Positions 18,386 to 27,381 of a DNA stretch of 64,000 nt are shown here, piece after piece. The notes beneath the pieces were generated by a model. That model was not told the origin of the DNA, made no database searches, and saw only the letters and a list, made by a program, of their open reading frames with translations. The stretch's first letter is position 1, and each line of letters opens with the position of its first letter. The DNA comes from an uncultured Muribaculaceae bacterium. GTDB lineage: Bacteria; Bacteroidota; Bacteroidia; Bacteroidales; Muribaculaceae. The position numbers and the translations under genes were made by a program. Location of the stretch: assembly GCA_910586995.1 (NCBI GenBank), contig CAJUKZ010000002.1:372001-436000 (forward strand), given 5' to 3'.

Positions 18386-20107
18386 ATGAAAACTTCAGTA
18401 TCCGACATATCGCGAATTATAGTGATAGCCGTCGCAGCTATCCTGTTGCTGCCGTGGGGTTCACGCACACATTTCAACACCAAAGGAGAACCGCGTGAAG
18501 CTATCGTAGCCGTATCAATGCTTGAAAGCGGCAATTGGGTATTGCCCGAAAGCTACGGACATGACATCCCGTACAAACCGCCGATGCTCGCCTGGTGCAT
18601 AGCCGGAGCTTCAGTGGTACTCAACGGAGGACACGTGAGCGAATTCACCTCGCGCCTGCCTTCGGCTCTGGCAGCTTTCGCATTGGTGATCATGACATTC
18701 AACTGGGTGGCACGCAGGCGCGACACCGTGACGGCCGCGCTTACGGCAATGGTACTGCTCACTTCATTCGAGTTTTTCAGGACTGCGGTAATATGTCGTG
18801 TCGATATGCTGCTCACATTCTTCACCGTAGGGTCGATCTTCCTGCTCGACACTGAGGGATTCAACCGCAAACGTCAGGCTATCAGGGTCACAGGCGCTAT
18901 TATACTGATGGGCTGTGCAACCCTTACCAAAGGCCCTGTGGGCGCACTGCTGCCATGCCTGATCGTAGGTGTATACAGGCTGTTCAGACGCCGGAACTTC
19001 TTTGTCACCGTACTGAAACTAAGCGCCTGTGCCATCGCTGCATTCGCAATCGCATCCGTATGGTACTATGCCGCATACCTTCAGGGCGGAAGCCATTTCC
19101 TCGATCTGGCAATGGAGGAAAACATAGGACGCCTTACCGGTACAATGACATACGACAGCCATCTGAACCCGTGGTACTACAACTTGATCTGCGTAGCTTA
19201 CGGAATGTCACCATACATAATATTGGCCATACTGGCTGCAATCGCGCTCAACCGCAAAAGCCGCAACGGACGCCCGGTGGAAAATATCCGCAACGCGCGC
19301 ACCGATAATTCAGAAAATGGTGCAGATACACTGCTTGCATGGTGCGGTGCGGTGCTGACAATAGGATTCTATTGCATCCCTGCAAGCAAACGCAGCACAT
19401 ACCTTCTGCCTGCATACCCATTCATGGCATTCGGCATAGTTCTACTATACAACAGATTGCGCAATATTCGCTCACAGATGCCTAAATATTTCGCGCGCTT
19501 CATGGCTACTCTTGCCGTAACCGTCACCTTAGCCATGACAATACTAAGATCCGGAATGGCCGACAGTCTCGCACACGGCAAGAATGCAGCATATATACTT
19601 GCCATTGCCGACGGTCCCATGTCGTGGTGGGAATGGATCATTCTTTGGCTTCCTCTCGCGTCCGTAGCAGCTATACGCCGGCTCGCCCCGGATCTTGACC
19701 AGCTTGCCAAGGCTGTCACCTATACGGTAACAATATACATAGCCTTCCTCTGCACTATACAGCCATTGCTGCTGAATCCGCGAAGCAACATCTCCGCAGC
19801 GGCAGAAGTAGAAAGCATGGCATCTGGATCAACTCCCATATATTCTTATCTCGGCGACGATCCTTATATGAGATACTTCACGATGAACTACTATCTTGGC
19901 GACAGAATGCGTATGCTTGAAAAAGACACTTCAGTGCCCGACAGTTCCCTGTTGCTGATGAACCGTAAGTTTGAACAGGAGCTAAAAGCCAAGCGGCCCG
20001 AAGTGCATGTAGCACCCACAGGCCGCCGGTTCGTGTCGTGCGACAAACGCCGCGACACAGTAGATATCTACAGAGTGTACTTGAATCCAATCTGCAAAAT
20101 GCCCTGA
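18386..20107 (+). CDS. GT39/ArnT-like membrane glycosyltransferase
   Basis: The preferred start at 18386 gives 573 residues beginning MKTSVSDISR; the frame is open to 18296, but a -7 box TAAATTTG (18372-18379) sits just before 18386 and the extra residues are not signal-like. The protein has about 10-12 membrane helices. The first periplasmic loop after helix 1 holds 'TKGEPREAI' and 'LESGNWVLPESYGHDIPYKPP', the GT39/ArnT pattern with its conserved acidic residue and P-P motif. 'RTAVICRVDMLLTFF' and 'TKGPVGALLP' are further family features. Such enzymes move a sugar from a polyprenyl-phosphate donor to lipid A or protein at the outer face of the inner membrane. The acceptor is unknown. The last 40 bp overlap the convergent beta-barrel gene. 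Confidence 0.85.
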   Translation: MKTSVSDISRIIVIAVAAILLLPWGSRTHFNTKGEPREAIVAVSMLESGNWVLPESYGHDIPYKPPMLAWCIAGASVVLNGGHVSEFTSRLPSALAAFALVIMTFNWVARRRDTVTAALTAMVLLTSFEFFRTAVICRVDMLLTFFTVGSIFLLDTEGFNRKRQAIRVTGAIILMGCATLTKGPVGALLPCLIVGVYRLFRRRNFFVTVLKLSACAIAAFAIASVWYYAAYLQGGSHFLDLAMEENIGRLTGTMTYDSHLNPWYYNLICVAYGMSPYIILAILAAIALNRKSRNGRPVENIRNARTDNSENGADTLLAWCGAVLTIGFYCIPASKRSTYLLPAYPFMAFGIVLLYNRLRNIRSQMPKYFARFMATLAVTVTLAMTILRSGMADSLAHGKNAAYILAIADGPMSWWEWIILWLPLASVAAIRRLAPDLDQLAKAVTYTVTIYIAFLCTIQPLLLNPRSNISAAAEVESMASGSTPIYSYLGDDPYMRYFTMNYYLGDRMRMLEKDTSVPDSSLLLMNRKFEQELKAKRPEVHVAPTGRRFVSCDKRRDTVDIYRVYLNPICKMP

Positions 20108-20604
20108 ACACCAAAACCGAGTTCACCATACATGGTCCATTTCTTCGCGATACCAACCTCAGCGCCTATAGGAACAATCTGGACACCGAAATAGGTCTTG
20201 TTGTACGTGTCGTCGTGATAGGGCTGCATGTGCGAGACCACGCAACCGATACCTCCGTGGGCATACAGCGTCACGATTGAATTGCGCCAGTATTTATAAC
20301 GCAGGTTCATCATTATTCCATGATAGGATATACTGCTGTGATGATCACCTTTTGTTGTAGTACTTGAGAAAGTATACGACGGTCCTATCGCGATCTTGGG
20401 AGTGATATGGAAATCCACCCCCACGTTGAGTGCACCCCAGCCATTGTTGACGCCATGCCATCCGTCGTGCATGTCGGTACAGTCCATCTGTGTATATCCA
20501 CCGTAGCTGGCCATGATGTCCACCTTCTGGGCATCGGCTTTCTGCGTTGTGAATAACCCGGCGACAACAGCCAACGCCAAAAACAATTTACGACAAGTTT
20601 TCAT
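20068..20604 (-). CDS. Small outer-membrane beta-barrel protein
   Basis: The start at 20604 gives 178 residues with a clean signal peptide (MKTCRKLFLALAVVAGLF, cleavage after KADA). The open frame extends upstream to 20757, but that extension is not signal-like. The mature protein has alternating aromatic and glycine residues typical of an 8-strand porin/OmpX-type barrel ('GWGALNVGVDFHITPKIAIG', 'YGELGFGVQGI'), ending in KYTL. Role unknown. It converges with the glycosyltransferase and overlaps it by 40 bp. Confidence 0.8.
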   Translation of the reverse strand: MKTCRKLFLALAVVAGLFTTQKADAQKVDIMASYGGYTQMDCTDMHDGWHGVNNGWGALNVGVDFHITPKIAIGPSYTFSSTTTKGDHHSSISYHGIMMNLRYKYWRNSIVTLYAHGGIGCVVSHMQPYHDDTYNKTYFGVQIVPIGAEVGIAKKWTMYGELGFGVQGILQIGFKYTL

Positions 20605-20734
20605 AATCAGGTTCAATTGTTGAATAATCGTGAATAAAACATAATACGACTTATCAACACAAGCATGGCATACAAGGTTCAACGGATCGAGCAAAACAAT
20701 TTGTATTCGAGAATGAGAATACACCCTATAAAGC

Positions 20735-20765
20735 AGCAGAGGATGCCGTCGCGGCATCCTCTGCT
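20735..20765. terminator. Terminator-like hairpin upstream of the beta-barrel gene
   Basis: Perfect 14-bp arms, AGCAGAGGATGCCG (20735-20748) and its complement (20752-20765), with a 3-base loop. On the plus strand it is followed by TTCTT; on the minus strand by TTATAG. Its arrangement resembles the other terminators in the window. Confidence 0.6.
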
Positions 20766-20900
20766 TTCTTACACATAGTACTTAATGTTAGATTTGTATG
20801 TCTATTCCAAATATTTATATGAAAAGCTCTTTATTACTGTCCTTGTTGTTGTCAGGTAAAAAGTATCTTAAGGTCAATTAAGATTGGGTTGTCATTTCGA
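20735..20900 (-). ncRNA. Candidate small RNA between promoter and hairpin
   Basis: A minus-strand promoter ends at 20904 and a 14-bp perfect hairpin lies at 20735-20765, enclosing about 165 nt with no credible protein gene. A transcript could instead continue into the beta-barrel gene at 20604 as a long leader. The T-run after the hairpin is weak on this strand, so termination is uncertain. Confidence 0.35.
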
Positions 20901-20903
20901 CTA

Positions 20904-20934
20904 CAAAATTAAATTAAGCACCACTTCTTTGCAA
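20904..20934 (-). promoter_or_regulatory. Minus-strand promoter in the intergenic region
   Basis: -33 TTGC at 20934-20931 and -7 TAATTTTG at 20911-20904, 23 nt start to start. It faces the beta-barrel gene, about 300 bp away, with a hairpin in between. Confidence 0.6.
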
Positions 20935-21031
20935 GAGCCGGAGACGAAGATGTAATATCACCGGCATTTGCACATATCCATCACTATGCGTTATCAAAAG
21001 CCACAAAAACCATACTTCTCGCGTCAAAACG

Positions 21032-21063
21032 AGGGAAAGTGCCGCCAAAGCGACACTTTCCCT
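21032..21063 (-). terminator. Terminator of the alpha-amylase gene
   Basis: 10-bp arms AGGGAAAGTG (21032-21041) and CACTTTCCCT (21054-21063) around a 12-base loop containing a further CGC/GCG pair. It lies 39 bp beyond the amylase stop and is followed on the minus strand by CGTTTTG. Confidence 0.75.
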
Positions 21064-21101
21064 TTCATTTTGCTTATTTATTAAAAAATACTAAATATTT
21101 T

Positions 21102-22532
21102 TCAGTACAATATATACGTTCCTGTCGGCTCTGCAAAGCCTATCAGATGACCGCTCTCAACCGTAAATTTAGCGCCTGATGCATGGTCGGTATACTCTCC
21201 GTCGGGAAGCTGCACAGGCAGATCCACATCCTGCTGCGAGTCCGAGAAGTTGACAAGAGCCAACCCTTTATCTGCTCGCGATACCACGGCCATAGTTCCG
21301 TCTTCAGAAATATAGAGTGATTCAGGATTTCCGTGCATGGCTTTACGGAACTTGTTGACAGCTACAACAGCCGGATGCATGAATTCACCGTTGCCTCTTG
21401 CTCCGATGCGGTTGTTGCCCCAATAATTGTCGCGTGTGCTTCCTGCAGGTCTGCTGAAAAACAGGGGAAAACCATGCTGACGTGCGGCAAGAAACACATA
21501 TCCCGCACGTATCTGGGCATCAGTAAGCCCGGCACTTTCGTGCTCGTTGGCATAAGTGTCGTGACTCTCAACCCATGTCACCAGGCGGTCGGGCGACGCT
21601 TTATGATGGAAAGAAGCCAGATCAACACCTTTCGCATTACCATCAGCCAGAGCCTTGCGTATGGCATGTCCGTAGTCAGAGGCAGTAACTCGCATCAAGG
21701 CCGCATATTCGTCTTCTTTAACATTCTTATCCTGAAGCACCTCGCCATAGATGAACAGCGAATCGGAAGGCATGCTCATCCGCAAACCCTGCACTTCCTC
21801 AAGACCGAGCGCCACAGGCCAGAAATTGTTGCGGGCCGACAGAGAATCGAGCGGATCGGAAGGGAGACCTATATGCTTAGCGGTATCATAGCGGAAACCG
21901 CGTGCGCCAAGCGCCAGAAGATCATTCACATATTGCATGTAATAGTGCTGGAAGCCGGGATTCTCCGTATTGACGTCAGGCAGACCTCCCATTGCATACG
22001 TCGTACACTGCAGACGGTCGTTGTAATCGCTCACGGTCGTGAACCCGTTGGCATGAAACAGATGATCATGTCCGCCTGCCGCCGAATCAAGAGCCGGAAG
22101 CACTGCCGTATGATCGAATGCCGTATGGTTGGGAAGCACGTCCACTATGACTCTCACTCCATATTTGGCGGCGGAATCACACATGGCCTTGAACTGCTCA
22201 CGTGTCCCGAGCAGATGGTTGCCCACTTTCCAGTCGATAGGCTGATAATAGTAATACCATTTTCCCTTAACGGAATCTCCCTCCGCAGAGAAAAGCGCCA
22301 TACCTCCGTCCTCTCCTACAAAACAGGTATTGGCCGGAGATGTCTGCACATAAGAATATCCCGCAGCGGCAATGTCAGCCATGTTGGCCGCAATAGTGTC
22401 GAAACTCCACGACCATGCATGCAGGATCACATCATCATCGGTAGGCACGCTATCGCTGCCTTTACCTCCGCCACATGCGGAAGCGACGGCTGCCAATGCC
22501 ACAGCCGCCAGAGGTAGTTGAAACTTTTTCAT
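21102..22532 (-). CDS. GH13 alpha-amylase lipoprotein
   Basis: The start at 22532 gives 476 residues with a lipoprotein signal: MKKFQLPL, hydrophobic alanines, then ASAC with Cys20. The GH13 regions are all visible: DVLPNH (region I), GFRYDTAKH with nucleophile Asp216 (II), GEVL with acid/base Glu264 (III) and WVESHD with Asp325 (IV). It should hydrolyse alpha-1,4-glucans in the periplasm or at the cell surface. The size and the all-beta C-terminal domain (about 395-476) are those of a single-domain amylase; no starch-binding module is present. No susC/susD genes are nearby, so this is not a classical polysaccharide utilisation locus. Confidence 0.92.
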   Translation of the reverse strand: MKKFQLPLAAVALAAVASACGGGKGSDSVPTDDDVILHAWSWSFDTIAANMADIAAAGYSYVQTSPANTCFVGEDGGMALFSAEGDSVKGKWYYYYQPIDWKVGNHLLGTREQFKAMCDSAAKYGVRVIVDVLPNHTAFDHTAVLPALDSAAGGHDHLFHANGFTTVSDYNDRLQCTTYAMGGLPDVNTENPGFQHYYMQYVNDLLALGARGFRYDTAKHIGLPSDPLDSLSARNNFWPVALGLEEVQGLRMSMPSDSLFIYGEVLQDKNVKEDEYAALMRVTASDYGHAIRKALADGNAKGVDLASFHHKASPDRLVTWVESHDTYANEHESAGLTDAQIRAGYVFLAARQHGFPLFFSRPAGSTRDNYWGNNRIGARGNGEFMHPAVVAVNKFRKAMHGNPESLYISEDGTMAVVSRADKGLALVNFSDSQQDVDLPVQLPDGEYTDHASGAKFTVESGHLIGFAEPTGTYILY

Positions 22533-22569
22533 CTCTCGTTCTGGTATCTTTTGTAAGTATGATATTGCG

Positions 22570-22601
22570 CAAATATACGAATTACCGTATGTATAAAACA
22601 A
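22570..22601 (-). promoter_or_regulatory. Alpha-amylase promoter
   Basis: -33 TTG at 22601-22599 and -7 TATATTTG at 22577-22570, 24 nt start to start. The leader would be about 33 nt. Confidence 0.65.
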
Positions 22602-22653
22602 GACAACCGCAGACTTGCGCCTGCGGTTTAATTTTTATTAACCAAATATATAC

Positions 22654-23457
22654 TCACCTGCTGTACAGCATCACATTGCGCAGCTTCGAGCGGAAATATC
22701 CGGTGCGCTTTCCATAGCTGCATCCGAGCGAATCAAGAAGTCTCGGCAACACATCCGTGTCGTCGTCATGATATGCACATACAGCATACGAAATGCCCGC
22801 CGACGAGAACAGTCGATGACCACCGGCTATAGCCCTGCGCTCAGCGCCCTCTATATCCATTTTAAGAAAGAGATTCGAAGCGGTCCGGTCTTTGAAATAG
22901 GAATCCAGTGTCACATAGTCGCCTCCGTCAGCATCTCCTACAAATTTACGCACGATAGTCACCTTGTCTTTCCAAGGCTCGAATGTCGCTTCAAGGGCCT
23001 CAATCCACATCGGATCGCACTCAAACAGGCATACATGCTTCACACGGTCGATGATCTCAAGCGATATGAAGCCTTCTGCACAACCTATGTCGGCGAATAC
23101 CTTGTCATTGACCACATCAAGTGCGTCGAAATATCGGTGAGGCGAACGGGGATCCTGCTCCATAAGAAGCGTGCGATACAGACGCCGGACACGCTCCCGG
23201 TCCATTCCCCGTTTGAAATATAACCGGCGTCCAGAATCGGTCAACACATATAGCAAGTCCCTGCCGGTGTCTTCATGCACCTTTATATCGATATTGTCAT
23301 ATTCGTGTCTGAACGTAAACAGATGCCTGTCATAGCCATAGTTAAGTATATATCTGAGATATGGAGTCCTGAGAGTCTCTACGCCCCTGATCTTTTCCGA
23401 CATCAACGGAATCCAGCCGCGCGTAAAACGTCTGATTTGTTTTTTTATTGAAGACAT
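22654..23457 (-). CDS. FkbM-family methyltransferase
   Basis: A 267-residue protein. The SAM-binding motif I is VFADIGCAEGFIS (about 118-130), followed by 'LFECDPMWIEALEATFEPW'. The FkbM signature is 'VTLDSYF' then 'LFLKMDIEGAE'. The N-terminal 110 residues are basic and not part of the methyltransferase fold. FkbM enzymes O-methylate sugars or polyketides; in bacteria they often decorate surface glycans. The start MSSIKKQIRR is the first Met after the promoter. It is divergent from the glutamine synthetase gene. Its promoter spacer contains a nine-G run, suggesting variable expression. Confidence 0.88.
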   Translation of the reverse strand: MSSIKKQIRRFTRGWIPLMSEKIRGVETLRTPYLRYILNYGYDRHLFTFRHEYDNIDIKVHEDTGRDLLYVLTDSGRRLYFKRGMDRERVRRLYRTLLMEQDPRSPHRYFDALDVVNDKVFADIGCAEGFISLEIIDRVKHVCLFECDPMWIEALEATFEPWKDKVTIVRKFVGDADGGDYVTLDSYFKDRTASNLFLKMDIEGAERRAIAGGHRLFSSAGISYAVCAYHDDDTDVLPRLLDSLGCSYGKRTGYFRSKLRNVMLYSR

Positions 23458-23502
23458 GCCCGAATTTTTTATTTTTTACGTCATGCGACAATACATGACG
23501 GA

Positions 23503-23533
23503 CAAAGGTAACATTTGTTTTACCCCCCCCCAA
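23503..23533 (-). promoter_or_regulatory. FkbM promoter with a G-tract spacer
   Basis: On the minus strand: -33 TTG at 23533-23531 and -7 TACCTTTG at 23510-23503, exactly 23 nt start to start. The nine-G run begins at the G of the -33 element and fills about half of the spacer. Leader of about 40 nt to the start at 23457. Confidence 0.65.
23523..23531. repeat. C9/G9 homopolymer tract
   Basis: Nine consecutive C on the plus strand (G on the minus strand), the only such run I found in this window. It lies in the promoter of the FkbM gene. Confidence 0.95.
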
Positions 23534-23594
23534 TTTATTCACATACATTAACATATTATCCGTTTTTTTACAGTACCGATATTCCTAAAAAATA

Positions 23595-23602
23595 TAACTT
23601 TG
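23595..23602 (+). promoter_or_regulatory. -7 element of the glutamine synthetase promoter
   Basis: TAACTTTG, about 45 bp before the start at 23648. No TTG lies at the expected -33 position (only a T-rich run a few bases further up), so an activator may be needed. Confidence 0.5.
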
Positions 23603-23647
23603 CGCTTTAAAAAATCAAACCAAGGATTACCACAAAACGAACATATT

Positions 23648-25837
23648 ATGTCATCGTTGAGATTCAAAGTAGTGGAAGAAGCCTTCGACCGCAAGGCAGT
23701 AGCGGTGAACATTCCGAAAGAACGTCCGGAAGACTATTACGGATGCCGTGTCTTCAACAGAGGCGCGATGTACAAGTATCTCCCCTCCGACACATTCGCC
23801 GCTCTCGCCAATGCCATAGACAACAAACAACCACTGTCGAGAGAACTCGCCGACAGCATAGCAGCCGGTATGAAAAGATGGGCAATCGACAACGGAGCCC
23901 GACATTACTCCCACTGGTTTCATCCCCTCACCGACGGAACTGCAGAAAAACACGACGCATTCATCGAACACGACGGCAAGGGCGGAGTAGTGGAAGAATT
24001 CACCGGCAAACTGCTCGTTCAGCAGGAACCTGACGCATCATCTTTCCCGAACGGCGGAATCCGCAACACATTCGAAGCACGCGGCTATTCGGCGTGGGAC
24101 ATATCCTCGCCCGCCTTCATTCTCGACGAGACACTGTGCATACCGACCATCTTCATATCATATACAGGCGAATCGCTTGACTACAAGACACCGCTGCTGC
24201 GTTCGCTTAACGCCATCGACAAAGCGGCTACTTCAGTAGCGCGATTCTTTGACCCTGAAGTGCAGCACGTGACCTGCAACCTGGGATGGGAACAAGAATA
24301 TTTCCTGGTCGACGAAGCCCTGTATTCGGCCCGCCCGGACCTTGCCCTCACCGGACGCACACTGATGGGGCACGAGAGCGCAAAGAACCAGCAGCTTGAA
24401 GACCATTATTTCGGAGCTATCCCTTCGCGTGTCGAAGCCTTCATGCTCGATCTTGAGATCGAATGCCATAAACTCGGAATTCCGGCCAAGACCCGCCACA
24501 ATGAGGTAGCACCAAACCAATTCGAGCTTGCCCCGATATTTGAAGAATGCAACCTGGCAAACGACCACAACCTGCTGCTCATGTCGCTCATGAACGAGGT
24601 TGCCCGCCGACACAACTTCCGTGTGCTGCTGCACGAGAAACCGTTCAAAGGAATCAACGGATCAGGAAAGCACAACAACTGGAGTCTCGGCACAGACAAA
24701 GGCGTGCTGCTGTTCGCACCGGGAAAGACTCATATCGAGAACCTGCAATTCCTGACATTCATCGTAAACACAATGGCTGCAGTGCACAAACATAACGCTC
24801 TGCTGAAAGCATCCATAATGTCGGCTACAAATGCTCATCGCCTTGGCGCAAACGAAGCTCCGCCCGCCATAATCTCAATCTTCACCGGCACACAGCTCGC
24901 ACGCGTGCTTGAGAAACTCGAGAACAGCACAGCAGACGACATTCTTGAATTCAACACTAAAAGCAGCCGCTCGATGGGACTCGCACAGATCCCCGAACTG
25001 CTTGTCGACAATACAGACCGCAACCGCACAAGCCCATTTGCATTCACGGGCAACCGTTTCGAATTCAGAGCAGTAGGTTCATCTGCCAACAATGCCGCAG
25101 CGCTGTTGGCACTCAATGCCGCGGTAGCTGACCAACTCAATGAATTCCATGCCCGCATAAGCGCCAGAATAGCCGGAGGCGAGCAGATGGAGCATGCGGT
25201 TCTCGACGAACTCAAGACCCTGATAATACAGTCCAAGGCAATACATTTCGATGGCAACGGATACAGCGACGAATGGAAAGAAGAAGCCCGGCGTCGCGGA
25301 CTCGACTGCGAGACCTCCGCGCCAAAGATCTTCGACGCATATCTGAGTCAGGAATCCATCGATATGTTCGCACGCACAGGCGTGCTGTCGAAAATAGAAC
25401 TTGAAGCCCGCAACGAGGTCAAGTGGGAGATGTACACCAAGAAAATACAGATAGAAGCGCGAGTGCTCGGCGATCTTGCCCTCAACCATATCATACCGGT
25501 GGCCACCCGCTATCAGTCGATGCTCGTCGACAATGTGGTGAAGCTCCGCAGCCTCTTCCCCGAAGTGAAAGCCAACAGACTTGCCGCTCATGACCTCACC
25601 ACAATCGAAAGCATAGCCGAACACATGGCCGTGATAAAAGGCGAGACAGATGCTATGGTCGAGGCCCGTAAGGTTGCCAACCGCATACATAGCGAACGCG
25701 AGCGTGCAATAGCCTACCACGACACCGTCTTGCCCCGCATGGACAGCATACGCTACCATATCGACAAACTCGAGCTTATGGTAGATAATGAGATGTGGCC
25801 GCTCCCAAAATACCGCGAGCTGCTTTTCATACGCTGA
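23648..25837 (+). CDS. glnN: Type III glutamine synthetase
   Basis: The start at 23648 gives 729 residues beginning MSSLRFKVVEEAF, typical for GSIII; the frame extends to 23600 but that segment is not conserved-looking. GSIII size (about 700-730) separates it from GSI. Visible family segments are 'NLGWEQEYFLVDEALY', 'LGIPAKTRHNEVAPNQFE' with the catalytic acidic residues, 'HEKPFKGINGSGKHNNWS' and 'NRFEFRAVGSSANNA'. It makes glutamine from glutamate, ammonia and ATP in the cytoplasm and is the main ammonia-assimilating synthetase in Bacteroidales. A terminator follows directly, so it is monocistronic. Confidence 0.97.
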   Translation: MSSLRFKVVEEAFDRKAVAVNIPKERPEDYYGCRVFNRGAMYKYLPSDTFAALANAIDNKQPLSRELADSIAAGMKRWAIDNGARHYSHWFHPLTDGTAEKHDAFIEHDGKGGVVEEFTGKLLVQQEPDASSFPNGGIRNTFEARGYSAWDISSPAFILDETLCIPTIFISYTGESLDYKTPLLRSLNAIDKAATSVARFFDPEVQHVTCNLGWEQEYFLVDEALYSARPDLALTGRTLMGHESAKNQQLEDHYFGAIPSRVEAFMLDLEIECHKLGIPAKTRHNEVAPNQFELAPIFEECNLANDHNLLLMSLMNEVARRHNFRVLLHEKPFKGINGSGKHNNWSLGTDKGVLLFAPGKTHIENLQFLTFIVNTMAAVHKHNALLKASIMSATNAHRLGANEAPPAIISIFTGTQLARVLEKLENSTADDILEFNTKSSRSMGLAQIPELLVDNTDRNRTSPFAFTGNRFEFRAVGSSANNAAALLALNAAVADQLNEFHARISARIAGGEQMEHAVLDELKTLIIQSKAIHFDGNGYSDEWKEEARRRGLDCETSAPKIFDAYLSQESIDMFARTGVLSKIELEARNEVKWEMYTKKIQIEARVLGDLALNHIIPVATRYQSMLVDNVVKLRSLFPEVKANRLAAHDLTTIESIAEHMAVIKGETDAMVEARKVANRIHSERERAIAYHDTVLPRMDSIRYHIDKLELMVDNEMWPLPKYRELLFIR

Positions 25838-25855
25838 CGCAATACCATATGAAAC

Positions 25856-25897
25856 AACCGGCGTCTTCCCCCGATTGGCAGGATGAAGACGCCGGTT
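25856..25897 (+). terminator. Terminator of the glutamine synthetase gene
   Basis: 13-bp perfect arms AACCGGCGTCTTC (25856-25868) and GAAGACGCCGGTT (25885-25897), followed by TTATTTCT, 18 bp after the stop. Confidence 0.88.
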
Positions 25898-25998
25898 TTA
25901 TTTCTCAACAATAAGAAACAATACCACAATAAACAAACGCGCAAAAGCGTTATATCCTTACACGTTAAAACACAGTCTGACCGAAAACCTTAAATTTT

Positions 25999-27381
25999 AT
26001 GGAATTACCCTTTGCTGAATCTTGGCGAATAAAAATGGTGGAACACATCCGCAAGTCAACTAAAGAAGAACGCCTCCAGTGGTTGCGCGACGCCCACTAC
26101 AACGTCTTCCAACTGCGGGCCGAACAAGTATATATAGATCTGCTCACGGACTCCGGCACAGGAGCGATGAGCGACAGGCAATGGGCCGCCATGATGACCG
26201 GCGACGAAAGCTATGCCGGAGCAAGATCGTTCTACAGAATGAAAGACACTATCACCCGCATCACCGGTTTTGAATACGTAGTGCCCACTCATCAGGGACG
26301 TGCGGCCGAGAACGTGGTCTTCAGCCATCTTGTACACGAAGGCGACATTGTCCCGGGCAACTCACACTTCGACACCACCAAGGGGCATATCGAAAGCCGC
26401 AAAGCATTCGCTGTAGACTGCACTGTGGACGAAGCTAAGGACACTGCTCTTGACTATCCCTTCAAAGGCAATGTAGACATATCCAAACTGCGTCGCGTGC
26501 TTGAGGCCGACGCCGACAAAGTGCCATTCATCATAGTGACCATAACGAACAACACTGCCGGCGGACAGCCCGTGTCGATGCAGAATCTCAAGGAAGTACG
26601 TGCGTTGGCCGATGAGTTCGGAAAGCGCGTCATCTTCGACTCGGCCCGCTTTGCCGAGAACGCATATTTCATCAAGATCCGCGAAAATGGATATTCCGAC
26701 AAGACTATCAAGGAAATCGTGCGGGAAATGTTCAGTCTGGCCGATGGAATGACCATGTCGGCCAAGAAAGACGCGCTTGTGAATATGGGAGGCTTCTTCG
26801 CCACACGCCACGCCGACTGGTATGAGGGCGCGAAACGTTTTGTAATACCCTTCGAAGGCTACCTGACCTATGGAGGAATGAACGGCAGGGACATGGAAGC
26901 CCTTGCCGTAGGTCTTGACGAAAACACTGAATTCGACAACCTGCACTCACGCATACACCAGGTGGAATACTTAGCGGCCAAGCTCGACGAATACGGTATT
27001 CCTTACCAGCGGCCGGCCGGCGGACACGCACTTTTCATAGATGCATCGCGCATACTCACACACGTACCTAAAGAGGAATTCCCGGCACAGACACTCACCG
27101 TAGAACTCTACCTTGAAGCCGGTATCCGCGGTTGTGAGATCGGCTACATACTTGCCGACCGGGATCCGGTCACTCGTGAGAACCGCTTCGACGGCCTTGA
27201 CCTTATGCGCCTGGCAATTCCAAGACGTACCTACACAGACAACCACATGAACGTTGTGGCAGCAGCGCTAAAGAATGTATACGACAGGCGGGAGAGCATA
27301 ACACGTGGCGTCCGCATAGTCTGGGAAAGCGAACTTATGAGACACTTCACCGTACGTCTTGCACCGGCAGGACAGGAATAA
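25999..27381 (+). CDS. tnaA: Tryptophanase (tryptophan indole-lyase)
   Basis: A 460-residue PLP enzyme. It has 'IDLLTDSGTGAMSD', 'VPTHQGRAAEN', 'DSARFAENAYFI' and the PLP lysine in SAKKDA (Lys257). Two positions separate it from the related tyrosine phenol-lyase as I recall those sequences. It has HFDTTKGH with Asp where the phenol-lyase has Thr, and GCEIGY with Ile where the phenol-lyase has the phenol-binding Arg. Both match tryptophanase. It converts tryptophan to indole, pyruvate and ammonia. The start is directly after a TAAATTTT sequence. The stop overlaps the sulfatase start (TAATG), so the two are translationally coupled. No tnaC-like leader peptide is visible. Confidence 0.93.
   Translation: MELPFAESWRIKMVEHIRKSTKEERLQWLRDAHYNVFQLRAEQVYIDLLTDSGTGAMSDRQWAAMMTGDESYAGARSFYRMKDTITRITGFEYVVPTHQGRAAENVVFSHLVHEGDIVPGNSHFDTTKGHIESRKAFAVDCTVDEAKDTALDYPFKGNVDISKLRRVLEADADKVPFIIVTITNNTAGGQPVSMQNLKEVRALADEFGKRVIFDSARFAENAYFIKIRENGYSDKTIKEIVREMFSLADGMTMSAKKDALVNMGGFFATRHADWYEGAKRFVIPFEGYLTYGGMNGRDMEALAVGLDENTEFDNLHSRIHQVEYLAAKLDEYGIPYQRPAGGHALFIDASRILTHVPKEEFPAQTLTVELYLEAGIRGCEIGYILADRDPVTRENRFDGLDLMRLAIPRRTYTDNHMNVVAAALKNVYDRRESITRGVRIVWESELMRHFTVRLAPAGQE

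Larger units (their letters stand above)
20605..21101. other. 497-bp intergenic stretch between the beta-barrel and amylase genes
   Basis: No ORF of useful size. It holds the amylase terminator (21032-21063), a second hairpin (20735-20765), and between them a good minus-strand promoter (20934-20904). A 15-codon minus-strand ORF starts just before the second hairpin and runs through it (MCKKAEDAATASSAL); it is probably fortuitous. Confidence 0.6.

Noticed and set aside
21333..22517. A 394-codon plus-strand ORF opposite the alpha-amylase gene
   Set aside because: It is the antisense shadow of a gene with all four GH13 motifs; its His/Arg-rich composition is what opposite-strand reading produces.
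25991..25998. TAAATTTT directly before the tnaA ATG as a -7 box
   Set aside because: Transcription would start inside the coding region, the last base is not G, and no -33 is present.
25999..27381. Tyrosine phenol-lyase instead of tryptophanase
   Set aside because: The discriminating positions (Asp in HFDTTKGH, Ile in GCEIGY) match tryptophanase.
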